This document shows positions 8,669 to 16,119 of a DNA stretch of 64,000 bases, piece after piece. The first letter of the stretch is position 1, and each line of letters begins with the position of its first letter. This DNA is from Streptomyces sp. HmicA12 (lineage in GTDB: Bacteria > Actinomycetota > Actinomycetes > Streptomycetales > Streptomycetaceae). The stretch is taken from positions 62,001 to 126,000 of the forward strand of contig NZ_KB891849.1 in assembly GCF_000373565.1 (NCBI RefSeq). Direction: 5' to 3'. A program made the translations under genes and the position numbers. The notes below the pieces were generated by a model. That model saw nothing but the letters and a program-made list of their open reading frames with translations. It made no database searches and was not told the origin of the DNA.

Positions 8669-9154
8669 TTAACGCCAGGGTTCCGCGACCGTACGCAGCG
8701 TGGTCGCGGTGGCCACGGCCGCGGTGACCGCTTCGTGGCCCTTGTCCTCGCTGGAGCCCTCGATGCCCGCGCGGTCCAGGGCCTGCTCCTCGGTGTCGCA
8801 GGTCAGCACGCCGAAGCCGACCGGTACGCCGGTGTCGACGGAGACCTGGGTGAGGCCGTTGGTGACGCCCTGGCAGACGTACTCGAAGTGCGGGGTGCCG
8901 CCGCGGATGACCACGCCGAGCGCCACGATCGCGTCGTAGCCGCGGTCCGCGAGGACCTTGGCGACGACCGGCAGCTCGAAGCTGCCGGGGACGCGCAGGA
9001 CGGTGGGCTCGCTGATGCCCAGCTCGTTCAGGGCGCGCAGGGCGCCGTCGACGAGTCCGTCCATGACCTTCTCGTGCCACTGGGCCGCGATGACGGCCAC
9101 GCGCAGGTCGCCGCAGTTCTTCACGCTCAGTTCGGGTGCACCCTTGCCGCTCAC
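8669..9154 (-). CDS. ribH: 6,7-dimethyl-8-ribityllumazine synthase
   Basis: A 161-residue RibH, which condenses the pyrimidine 5-amino-6-ribitylaminouracil with dihydroxybutanone phosphate. Family motifs are clear: VIAAQWHEKVMDGL near the start, VPGSFELPVVAK, GVVIRGGTPHFEYVC with the catalytic His region, and a C-terminal EDKGHEAVTAA. The frame is open far upstream, but the family begins at GTG 9154 (VSGKGAPELSVKNC), preceded by AGGAG at the right distance. It is the last riboflavin gene, 38 bp behind ribBA. Confidence 0.96.
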   Translation of the reverse strand: MSGKGAPELSVKNCGDLRVAVIAAQWHEKVMDGLVDGALRALNELGISEPTVLRVPGSFELPVVAKVLADRGYDAIVALGVVIRGGTPHFEYVCQGVTNGLTQVSVDTGVPVGFGVLTCDTEEQALDRAGIEGSSEDKGHEAVTAAVATATTLRTVAEPWR

Positions 9155-9192
9155 GCGCTTCTCCTGGTGTGTACGTAGAGGGAATGAGGGAG

Positions 9193-10482
9193 TTACTGGT
9201 TGCTGCAGGTGGACGTGCGGGGCGCGTCCAGCCAGGGCAGGTCGTGGCCCATCCGGTCCCGCTTGGTGCGCAGGTAGCGGAGGTTGTGCTCGCCCGCGGT
9301 GATGGGCATCGGCTCGCGGGCCGTGACCTTCAGGCCGTGCCGGGTGAGGGCGTCGGTCTTGTCGGGGTTGTTGGTCATCAGGTGCAGGCTGCGCACGCCG
9401 AGGTCGTCCAGGATCTGGGCGCCGGCCGCGTAGTCGCGGGCGTCGGCGGGCAGGCCGAGCTCCAGGTTGGCGTCGAGGGTGTCGCGGCCCTGCTCCTGGA
9501 GCTCGTAGGCGCGCAGCTTCGAGAGCAGGCCGATGCCGCGGCCCTCGTGTCCGCGCAGGTAGACGACGACGCCGCGGCCCTGCTCGACGATGCGGCGCAT
9601 GGACTCCTCCAGCTGGGGACCGCAGTCGCAGCGCTGGGAGTGGAAGATGTCGCCGGTCAGGCACTCGGAGTGGATCCGGACGAGGACGTCCTCGCCGTCG
9701 CCGATCTCTCCGTGGACCAGGGCGACGTGCTCGACGCCGTCCACCGTGGAGCGGTAGCCGTACGCGGTGAACTCGCCGAAGGCGGTGGGGAGTTGGACGG
9801 TCGCCTCGCGCTTGACCGTGGGCTCGGCGGAGCGCCGGTACGCGATGAGGTCCTCGATCGAGATGATCGTCAGGCCGTGCTTGCGGGCGAACGGGATCAG
9901 CTCGGGCAGCCGCAGCATCACGCCGTCCTCGCCGGCGATCTCCACGATGGCACCGGCCGGGCGCAGGCCCGCGAGGCGGGCGAGGTCGACGGCGGCCTCG
10001 GTGTGGCCGTTGCGGACCAGGACGCCGCCCCGCTTGGCGCGCAGCGGGAAGATGTGGCCGGGCCGGACGAAGTCACCTGCCTCGGCCGTGCCGGACGCGA
10101 GGAGGCGGAGCGTGGTGGCGCGGTCGGCGGCCGAGATGCCGGTGGTGACGCCGTGCGCGCCGGAGGCGTCGACGGAGACGGTGAAGGCGGTCTTCATCGA
10201 CTCGGTGTTGTTGCCGACCATCTGCGGCAGGTCGAGCCGCTCCAGCTCGTCGCTCTCCATGGGCGCGCAGATCAGGCCGCGGCACTCGCTCATCATGAAG
10301 GCGACGATCTCGGGCGTGATCTTCTCGGCGGCGACGACGAGGTCGCCCTCGTTCTCCCGGTCCTCGTCGTCGACGACCACGACGGGGCGGCCGGCCGCGA
10401 TGTCCCGGACGGCCCGCTCGACCGGGTCGAGGGTGAGGTCGGTGTCGGCGGAGATCTCGTACAGGTGGGGTGCCGTGCTCAT
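9193..10482 (-). CDS. ribBA: Bifunctional 3,4-dihydroxy-2-butanone 4-phosphate synthase / GTP cyclohydrolase II
   Basis: A 429-residue fusion. The N-terminal half is the DHBP synthase (VVVDDEDRENEGDLVVAAE, acidic metal loop; later GHTEAAVDLARLAG). The C-terminal half is GTP cyclohydrolase II with the zinc ligands in SECLTGDIFHSQRCDCGPQL and the RGHEGRGIGL motif. Together they supply both precursors of riboflavin. Start ATG 10482 overlaps the ribM stop by 4 bp. The frame stays open upstream through ribM, but that translation is a shadow. Confidence 0.97.
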   Translation of the reverse strand: MSTAPHLYEISADTDLTLDPVERAVRDIAAGRPVVVVDDEDRENEGDLVVAAEKITPEIVAFMMSECRGLICAPMESDELERLDLPQMVGNNTESMKTAFTVSVDASGAHGVTTGISAADRATTLRLLASGTAEAGDFVRPGHIFPLRAKRGGVLVRNGHTEAAVDLARLAGLRPAGAIVEIAGEDGVMLRLPELIPFARKHGLTIISIEDLIAYRRSAEPTVKREATVQLPTAFGEFTAYGYRSTVDGVEHVALVHGEIGDGEDVLVRIHSECLTGDIFHSQRCDCGPQLEESMRRIVEQGRGVVVYLRGHEGRGIGLLSKLRAYELQEQGRDTLDANLELGLPADARDYAAGAQILDDLGVRSLHLMTNNPDKTDALTRHGLKVTAREPMPITAGEHNLRYLRTKRDRMGHDLPWLDAPRTSTCSNQ

Positions 10483-11126
10483 GCGTGGGCTCCTTCGAGA
10501 CCGTGGGCGGGGGCCGAGGCCGCTCGGGACCGCAGCCACCAGTCGCGCATGCCCCACAGGACGAGCGCGCCGTAGATGACGTAGACGAAGCCGGAGAAGG
10601 CGTAGCCGTTGGCGAAGTTCAGCGGGACGCCGACGGCGTCGACGAGCAGCCAGGCGAACCAGAACTCGACCATGCCGCGCGCCTGGGCGTACATGGCGAC
10701 GATCGTGCCGACGAAGATGTACGCGTCGGGCCAGGGGTCCCAGGACAGCGTCGGGTACGCCTTGAAGAGCAGCGCGACGGCGACCGTGCCGGCGGCACCG
10801 GCGAGGACCATCAGGCCGCGCTCCTTCCAGGTGGCGAAGCGCACGGCTATGGAGCCGTCCTGCGCGTTCTTCCTGCCGCGGACCCAGGCGGCCCAGCCCA
10901 TGGCGGCGACGACCATGACGACGACCTGCTTGCCGGCGCTGCCGGTCAGGTGTCCGGCGAAGGCGCCGAAGAGGATCAGGCCGGAGACGAACTGCACGGG
11001 CCAGGTCCAGATGGAGCGCTTCCAGCCGAGCGCGAGCGCGATCAGGCCGAAGGTGTTGCCGATCATGTCGGACCACAGGATGTGCTGGCCGAAAGCGGTG
11101 AAGGCCTCGGAGTTGAGCCAGTTCAC
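10479..11126 (-). CDS. ribM: Riboflavin transporter, PnuC-like family (RibM)
   Basis: A 215-residue membrane protein with about seven helices and the PnuC-family feature WPVQFVSGLILFGAF and a C-terminal WFAWLLVDAVGVPLNFANGYAFSGFVYVIYGAL. PnuC proteins move nicotinamide riboside or mononucleotide. However, the position inside an FMN-riboswitch operon between ribE and ribBA matches ribM, a characterised riboflavin (and roseoflavin) uptake facilitator of Streptomyces and Corynebacterium. The substrate assignment rests on this context. It overlaps ribE and ribBA by 4 bp each. Confidence 0.88.
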   Translation of the reverse strand: MNWLNSEAFTAFGQHILWSDMIGNTFGLIALALGWKRSIWTWPVQFVSGLILFGAFAGHLTGSAGKQVVVMVVAAMGWAAWVRGRKNAQDGSIAVRFATWKERGLMVLAGAAGTVAVALLFKAYPTLSWDPWPDAYIFVGTIVAMYAQARGMVEFWFAWLLVDAVGVPLNFANGYAFSGFVYVIYGALVLWGMRDWWLRSRAASAPAHGLEGAHA

Positions 11127-11737
11127 TTGGTGCCCCCGTTGAAGCTCTGGCCCGCGCCGAGCATGCGCTCGACGTACTTGGCGATGACGTCGACCTCAAG
11201 GTTGACCGGGTCGCCCACCTGCTTGATGCCGAGCGTGGTCAGGGCGAGGGTGGTGGGGATGAGGCTGATGGTGAAGTAGTCGGCGGCGGCCTCGACGACG
11301 GTGAGGCTGACGCCGTCGACCGTGATCGAGCCCTTCTCGACGACGTACCGGGTGAGCTCCGCGGGGAGCGAGATCTTGACGATCTCCCAGTGCTCGGAGG
11401 GGGTGCGCTCGACGATGGTGCCGGTGCCGTCGACGTGTCCCTGCACGATGTGTCCGCCGAAGCGGCCGTCGGCGACCATCGGCCGCTCCAGGTTCACGCG
11501 GGAGCCGGTTTCGAGGGCGCCGAGGCTGGAGCGCTTGAGGGTCTCGGCCATGACGTCGGCGGTGAACGCGTCGTTCTCGTGCTCGACGACCGTGAGGCAC
11601 ACGCCGTTGACCGCGATGGAGTCTCCGTGCCGGGCGCCCTCGGTGACGACGGGGCCACGAACGCGGAAGCGACAGGCGTCGTCGAGCGTCTCGACGGCGG
11701 TGATCTCGCCCAGCTCTTCGACGATTCCGGTGAACAC
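11123..11737 (-). CDS. ribE: Riboflavin synthase, alpha subunit
   Basis: A 204-residue protein made of two tandem lumazine-binding barrels: FTGIVEELGEI...GDSIAVNGVCLTV...GGHIVQGHVDGTG, then the second copy KGSITVDGVSLTVVEA. It dismutates lumazine to riboflavin, the last step. The start is GTG 11737 (VFTGIVEE), preceded by GGGAGGA; a longer frame to 11827 reads into the riboswitch expression region and is rejected. First gene of the operon ribE-ribM-ribBA-ribH-hisE-hisG. Confidence 0.96.
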   Translation of the reverse strand: MFTGIVEELGEITAVETLDDACRFRVRGPVVTEGARHGDSIAVNGVCLTVVEHENDAFTADVMAETLKRSSLGALETGSRVNLERPMVADGRFGGHIVQGHVDGTGTIVERTPSEHWEIVKISLPAELTRYVVEKGSITVDGVSLTVVEAAADYFTISLIPTTLALTTLGIKQVGDPVNLEVDVIAKYVERMLGAGQSFNGGTK

Positions 11738-11838
11738 TTCCCGGGTCCTCCCTCTACGGGTCTGGACTCCGGGGCACTGTCGTACGACGACGACAGAACG
11801 AACGGACGACGACACCGGGAGCGACAACGCCGCATGCA

Positions 11839-11887
11839 GGGCACCCTGGGGTGCCCGAAACAGCCGGCGACGCGCACCTGGGTGCCC
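11839..11887 (-). promoter_or_regulatory. Riboswitch expression platform: three competing copies of one stem sequence
   Basis: On the minus strand GGGCACCC occurs at 11887-11880 and again at 11856-11849, and its complement GGGTGCCC occurs at 11846-11839. The complement can pair with either copy but not both: a tight hairpin with the near copy, or a long-range helix with the far copy that abuts the aptamer. This is the expected form of a ligand-controlled switch. It lies about 100 nt before ribE, so control by transcription termination is more likely than by masking the ribosome site. Confidence 0.6.
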
Positions 11888-11890
11888 GCC

Positions 11891-12026
11891 CGCCGCGCAC
11901 TGCCTCCCATCCGGACTTTAACCGTCGGTCCAGGAATTTCACCTGGTCAACCGGTCACTGGACGTGACCGGGTCGCGGACTGTAACCGCCGGTTCGGACT
12001 TTCACCGACCCCGGAGTGCGCTGCTT
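11891..12026 (-). promoter_or_regulatory. FMN riboswitch (RFN element)
   Basis: Read on the minus strand, the conserved RFN blocks are all present in order: GGGGTCGGTGAAAGTCCG, ACCGGCGGTTACAGTCCGCGA, a variable arm, GGTGAAATTCCTGGACCGAC, GGTTAAAGTCCGGATGGGAG and GCAGTGCGC. The closing helix pairs GCGCAC (12021-12016) with GTGCGC (11900-11895). The aptamer binds FMN and lowers expression of the riboflavin synthesis and uptake genes that begin at 11737. Confidence 0.95.
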
Positions 12027-12164
12027 CTGGTACGGCCAGTGTGCCACGTCCGATCGATGTGCATGCATGCGATCACTGTGGGCTGACTCACAGGCCATGA
12101 GCCTGGTTTCGGCCGCCGGTCGGGAATATGGCGCCAACTCGCCGCTCCCACCTGGGTTGTTGAG

Positions 12165-12207
12165 ATTGGTACAGACCTATTGACGGGCTGGTCTAGTCCT
12201 CTTAAGT
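12165..12207 (+). promoter_or_regulatory. Chitinase promoter with DasR-type repeats
   Basis: Two related 12-bp elements, TGGTACAGACCT (12167-12178) and TGGTCTAGTCCT (12189-12200), stand 22 bp apart and flank or overlap a -35 box TTGACG (12180-12185); a TTAAGT box follows at 12202-12207. This is the classic direct-repeat layout of Streptomyces chitinase promoters. The second element matches the DasR-responsive consensus at about 13 of 16 positions by eye, the first at about 11. Induction by chitin breakdown products through DasR is expected. Confidence 0.8.
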
Positions 12208-12258
12208 TCCTCGCAACCTCGTCGTGCACCACCGATCCCTTCTTCCGGAGGAACCGCC

Positions 12259-14589
12259 GTGCCGTACCCCAGACCCCCCAGACCCGCCCTGCTCGCCGGA
12301 GCGGCCGCCGTGGCGGGGCTGCTGCTCGCCTCGCTCCCCGCGACCGCGTCCCAGGCCACCGACCAGGAGGCCTGTCGCCCCGACGGCCTCTACGAGACGC
12401 CCGGTGTCTCCGTCCCGTACTGCTCCGTCTATGACACCGACGGGCGCGAGAAGATGGGCGCGGACCACCAGCGCCGCGTCATCGGCTACTTCACCGGGTG
12501 GCGCACCGGCAAGGACGGGACGCCCGCGTACCTGGCCTCCGACATCCCGTGGGACAAGATCACCCACATCAACTACGCCTTCGCGCACGTCGATTCGGGC
12601 AACAAGATCTCGGTCGGGGCGGACTCGGAGAAGAACGCGGCGACCGGGATGACCTGGCCGGGGGTGGCCGGCGCCGAGATGGATCCGGCGCTCCCCTACA
12701 AGGGGCACTTCAATCTGCTCAACAAGTTCAAGAAGCAGCACACGAACGTGAAGACCCTGATCTCGGTGGGTGGTTGGGCCGAGACCGGCGGCTATTTCGA
12801 CGACGACGGGAAGCGTGTCGACTCCGGCGGCCTCTACGCGATGGCCACGAACACGGACGGCAGTGTCAATCAGGCGGGCATCGACACGTTCGCCGACTCG
12901 GCCGTCGCGTTCATCAAGAAGTACGGGTTCAACGGCGTCGACATCGACTACGAGTACCCGACCACGATGAAGGACGCGGGCAATCCGCTGGACTGGTCGC
13001 TGGCCAACGGGCGCCGGGCCGGTCTGGTCAAGGGCTACGCGGCGCTGATGAAGACGCTGCGCGAGAAGCTGGACCGGGCGGGCGCGGCCGACGGCAAGCA
13101 CTACCTGCTCTCCGTGGCGGCACCGTCGTCGGGATATCTGCTGCGCGGCATGGAGACGTTCCAGATCCAGAAGTACCTGGACTACGTCAACATCATGTCG
13201 TACGACCTGCACGGCGCCTGGAACGAGCACGTCGGCCCGAACGCCTCCCTGTTCGACGACGGCAAGGACTCCGAACTGGCCGCCGCGGGCGTGTACTCGA
13301 CGTCCCAGTACGGCGGCACCGGATATCTGAACACCGACTGGGCCTATCACTACTTCCGCGGCTCCATGCCGTCAGGCCGGATCAACATCGGACTGCCGTA
13401 CTACACACGGGGATTCAAGAACGCCACGGGCGGGACGGACGGGCTGTGGGGCAAGGCCGCGTCGACCGACTGCCCGGCGGGGGCGGGGCTGACGAAGTGC
13501 GGTGACGGGGCCGTCGGCATCGACAACCTCTGGCACGACCTGGACACCAACGGCAAGGAGGCGCCCGCCGGATCGAACCCGATGTGGCACGCCAAGAACC
13601 TGGAGAAGGGCATCGTCGGGGACTACGTGACGAAGTACGGCTTCCCCGCAGGCACCAAGCTGACGGGTACGTACAAGAGGAACTACGACGCGACGCTCGT
13701 CGCGCCCTGGCTGTGGAACTCCGAGAAGAAGGTCTTCCTCTCGACGGAGGACGAGCAGTCGGTGGCCGCGAAGGCGGCCTACGTCGCCGACCGGGGCATC
13801 GGCGGCGCGATGATCTGGGAGCTGGCCGGCGACTACGGCTGGAACGCGACGAAGGGCCAGTACGAGCCCGGGTCCACGCTGACGAGCACGCTCTACGACA
13901 CGTTCAAGTCCGCGACGCCGTACGGCGCGAAGCGCTCGACGATCGACCTGCCGAGCGAGGCGCTCGACATCGACGTGAGCTTCGGGGAGTTCCCGCTCGG
14001 CGACTCCAACTACCCGATCTCCCCCAAGATGAAGATCACCAACAACACGAAGGCGACGCTGCCGGGCGGTACGGAGTTCCGGTTCGACTACGGGACGTCC
14101 GCGCCGGCCAACGCCAAGGACCAGTCCGGGTTCGGCACCACGATCGTGCGCAGCGACCACAGCGGCAGCAACGTGGGCGGTCTGAAGGGCGACTACAACC
14201 GAGTCTCGCTGAAGCTGCCGAGCTGGCAGTCGGTGGCGCCGGGCGCCTCCGTGACGGTGGACTTCGTGTACTACCTGCCGGTGTCGACGCCCTCCAACTG
14301 GACGGTGACGTTCGACGGGAAGACGTACGCGCTCGCCGGTGACCTGGCGCGCGGGACGAGCGTCGTGGAGCCCGGTTCCGGATCGACGTCCTCGCCCTCC
14401 CCGGCCCCGAGCCCTTCCGGCTCCGGCGGTACGTGCGCGAACGCGGCCTGGAACGCCACCGCCGAGTACGGCAGCGGCGCGGTCGTCTCCCACGGCGGCC
14501 ACTCCTGGAAGGCGAAGTGGTGGACGAAGGGTGAGGAGCCCGGCAAGACCGGTGAGTGGGGGGTGTGGCAGGACCAGGGGGCCTGCTGA
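12259..14589 (+). CDS. Secreted family 18 chitinase with C-terminal chitin-binding module
   Basis: A 776-residue exported endo-chitinase. The parts are: a signal peptide (PRPALLAGAAAVAGLLLASLPATA); a GH18 barrel from about residue 70 (RRVIGYFTGW) with SVGGW and the catalytic GVDIDYE, where Glu232 is the acid and Asp228/Asp230 assist; NIMSYDLHGAWN; and MIWELAGDYG near residue 520. A beta-rich domain of about 125 residues comes next, then a Ser/Pro linker and a C-terminal CBM5/12 module (CANAAWNAT...AKWWTKGEEPG). GTG start with GGAGGA upstream. DasR-type repeats control it. It is divergent from the rib operon. Confidence 0.95.
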   Translation: MPYPRPPRPALLAGAAAVAGLLLASLPATASQATDQEACRPDGLYETPGVSVPYCSVYDTDGREKMGADHQRRVIGYFTGWRTGKDGTPAYLASDIPWDKITHINYAFAHVDSGNKISVGADSEKNAATGMTWPGVAGAEMDPALPYKGHFNLLNKFKKQHTNVKTLISVGGWAETGGYFDDDGKRVDSGGLYAMATNTDGSVNQAGIDTFADSAVAFIKKYGFNGVDIDYEYPTTMKDAGNPLDWSLANGRRAGLVKGYAALMKTLREKLDRAGAADGKHYLLSVAAPSSGYLLRGMETFQIQKYLDYVNIMSYDLHGAWNEHVGPNASLFDDGKDSELAAAGVYSTSQYGGTGYLNTDWAYHYFRGSMPSGRINIGLPYYTRGFKNATGGTDGLWGKAASTDCPAGAGLTKCGDGAVGIDNLWHDLDTNGKEAPAGSNPMWHAKNLEKGIVGDYVTKYGFPAGTKLTGTYKRNYDATLVAPWLWNSEKKVFLSTEDEQSVAAKAAYVADRGIGGAMIWELAGDYGWNATKGQYEPGSTLTSTLYDTFKSATPYGAKRSTIDLPSEALDIDVSFGEFPLGDSNYPISPKMKITNNTKATLPGGTEFRFDYGTSAPANAKDQSGFGTTIVRSDHSGSNVGGLKGDYNRVSLKLPSWQSVAPGASVTVDFVYYLPVSTPSNWTVTFDGKTYALAGDLARGTSVVEPGSGSTSSPSPAPSPSGSGGTCANAAWNATAEYGSGAVVSHGGHSWKAKWWTKGEEPGKTGEWGVWQDQGAC

Positions 14590-14718
14590 CGCCTCGCCCC
14601 GGGTGGCAGTCGAGATGGCCGAGGTCGCGTCCCGGCCGGCCGAACTGGGGGGCGCCGCTCCGGCGGGGCGGATGACATCCGGTTCGCGGGTGCGGCTTCG
14701 GTGGGGGCTGGTCGCGTA

Positions 14719-14801
14719 AGTTCCCCGCGCCCTTGAAGGCACGCGCTCCGCGCGGTCTTCCTCTGGGCGAGCGGAGCTCGCTTCCAGGGGCGCGGGGAAC
14801 T
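14719..14801. repeat. Intergenic inverted repeat of the common Streptomyces GGGGCGCGGGGAACTGCGCGA type
   Basis: AGTTCCCCGCGCCC (14719-14732) is the exact reverse complement of GGGCGCGGGGAACT (14788-14801). The 55 bp between them hold shorter nested palindromes. This sequence type recurs in intergenic regions of many Streptomyces chromosomes, usually at gene ends. It may serve as transcription terminator for the converging chitinase and ROK genes. The remainder of 14590-14847 holds no gene. Confidence 0.7.
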
Positions 14802-14847
14802 GCGCGAGAAGCCCGACCGGGCCGCGGGCGTCGAGCGGCCCGAAGTC

Positions 14848-16011
14848 CTACGGCGTGAACACGTCCTCCTGGGCCGCCTCCCGGGCCATCAGCAGGGCCC
14901 CGCGCAACACCGCCCCGCCCCCCAGCTCCCCCGCCCGCACCTCCGTCGCGAGCGGCGACATCAACGTCAGCCGGGACGCGACCCGCGCGGCGAACGCGTC
15001 GCCGCCCGCGCGGCCGACCTCCCCGGCGAGGACCACGCAGCCGGGATCGAGCACCGCCACGACCGCGGCCGCGCCGAGCACCACCCGGTCGGCGAGCGCG
15101 TCCAGGAACCCGTCCGCGCCGGAGGCCACCGCCGCGCGGACGACCTCGGCGGCCCGCTCCACGGGCTCACCCGGGCCCACGAGCCCGTGGCCCGCCGCGA
15201 GTTCGAGGATCGCAACGGAACCGGCCAGCGAGTGGAAGCCCCCGCCGCAGTCGGTGGCGGACGGCACCCTGCCGGTGCCCGGCACCGGCAGGAACCCGAC
15301 CTCGCCGGTACCGCCGGAGGCCCCGCGGCGCAGCTTCCCGTCCAGGACGACGGCCGCGCCGATGCCGAGACCGAGCCACAGCAGCACGAACGTGTCCCGG
15401 TCACGGGTCGCGCCGTCGCGCTGCTCGGCGAGGGCGGCGAGGTTCGTCTCGTTCTCCACCAGCACGCGCGCGGGAAGACGTTCCTGGAGCGCGGCGACCA
15501 GGCGGCGATGCCACTCGGGCAGCCCCGAGGAGTCGCGCAGTTCGCCGGTCGCCGGGTCGATGAGCCCGGGCGCGCCGACACCGACGGTGTGCAGCCGCTC
15601 GGCGCCCGCCTCCTTCGCCGTACGTTCCAGGAGGGCGACCGCACGCTCGACGGCGGCTCCGGCCTGCTCGCCCTCCTCGACCGGCAGCGCCGCCTCGGCG
15701 AGCACGGTGCCCAGCAGGTCGGCGACGACGAGACGGACGCCTTCGGTGCGGACGTCGAGGGCGGCGAGGTGGGCCCGGTCGGCGACGATCCCGTAGAGCT
15801 TGGCGTTCGGACCGCGCCGCTGCGCGCCGGCCTCCCCGACGACGGCGATCAGGCCGGAGGCCGTGAGGCGTTCGACGAGGTCGGCGACGGTGGGCCGGGA
15901 CAGGCCCGTGAACTCCTTCAACTGCCCCGCGGTGAGCGGGCCTTCCTCCTGGAGGAAGCGCAGCGCGAGCCGGTCGTTGATGGCTCGGGCGGTCCTCGGC
16001 GATGCGGGCAT
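14848..16011 (-). CDS. ROK-family transcriptional regulator
   Basis: A 387-residue repressor type: N-terminal winged helix (RALNDR-like start, GPLTAGQLKEFTGLSRPTVADLVERL at residues 25-50) and a ROK sugar-kinase-like domain (DVRTEGVRLVVADLLG; GVGAPGLIDPATGEL; VENETNLAALAE; LGLGIGAAVVLDGKL). The zinc-binding CxCGxxGC motif of active ROK proteins is not present (only ATDCGGGFHSLAG), so the domain probably senses a ligand instead of acting as kinase. It is divergent from the MFS gene with a perfect inverted repeat between them, so it most likely controls that transporter and itself. The sugar is unknown. Confidence 0.88.
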   Translation of the reverse strand: MPASPRTARAINDRLALRFLQEEGPLTAGQLKEFTGLSRPTVADLVERLTASGLIAVVGEAGAQRRGPNAKLYGIVADRAHLAALDVRTEGVRLVVADLLGTVLAEAALPVEEGEQAGAAVERAVALLERTAKEAGAERLHTVGVGAPGLIDPATGELRDSSGLPEWHRRLVAALQERLPARVLVENETNLAALAEQRDGATRDRDTFVLLWLGLGIGAAVVLDGKLRRGASGGTGEVGFLPVPGTGRVPSATDCGGGFHSLAGSVAILELAAGHGLVGPGEPVERAAEVVRAAVASGADGFLDALADRVVLGAAAVVAVLDPGCVVLAGEVGRAGGDAFAARVASRLTLMSPLATEVRAGELGGGAVLRGALLMAREAAQEDVFTP

Positions 16012-16040
16012 GGCCGGATCCTACGACGAAACGGGGTTAT

Positions 16041-16063
16041 CTATCAGGCAGGGTTCCTGATAG
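16041..16063. promoter_or_regulatory. Candidate ROK operator
   Basis: CTATCAGG (16041-16048) and CCTGATAG (16056-16063) form a perfect inverted repeat with a 7-bp spacer. It is AT-rich for this genome and sits in the 108-bp gap between the divergent ROK and MFS genes. Size, symmetry and place fit a dimeric winged-helix operator. Confidence 0.6.
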
Positions 16064-16119
16064 TTTACGGCGGCACCGTGAGGGACGAGCATGCACAAGC
16101 ACCGGGAGGGGCTCGCGGG

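Noticed and set aside
9193..11199. 668-residue version of RibBA
   Set aside because: The extra N-terminal part is an out-of-frame reading of ribM. The family start and the 4-bp overlap with ribM fix the start at 10482.
14706..14822. Insertion sequence remnant between chitinase and ROK gene
   Set aside because: No transposase, no target duplication; it matches the common Streptomyces intergenic repeat type instead.
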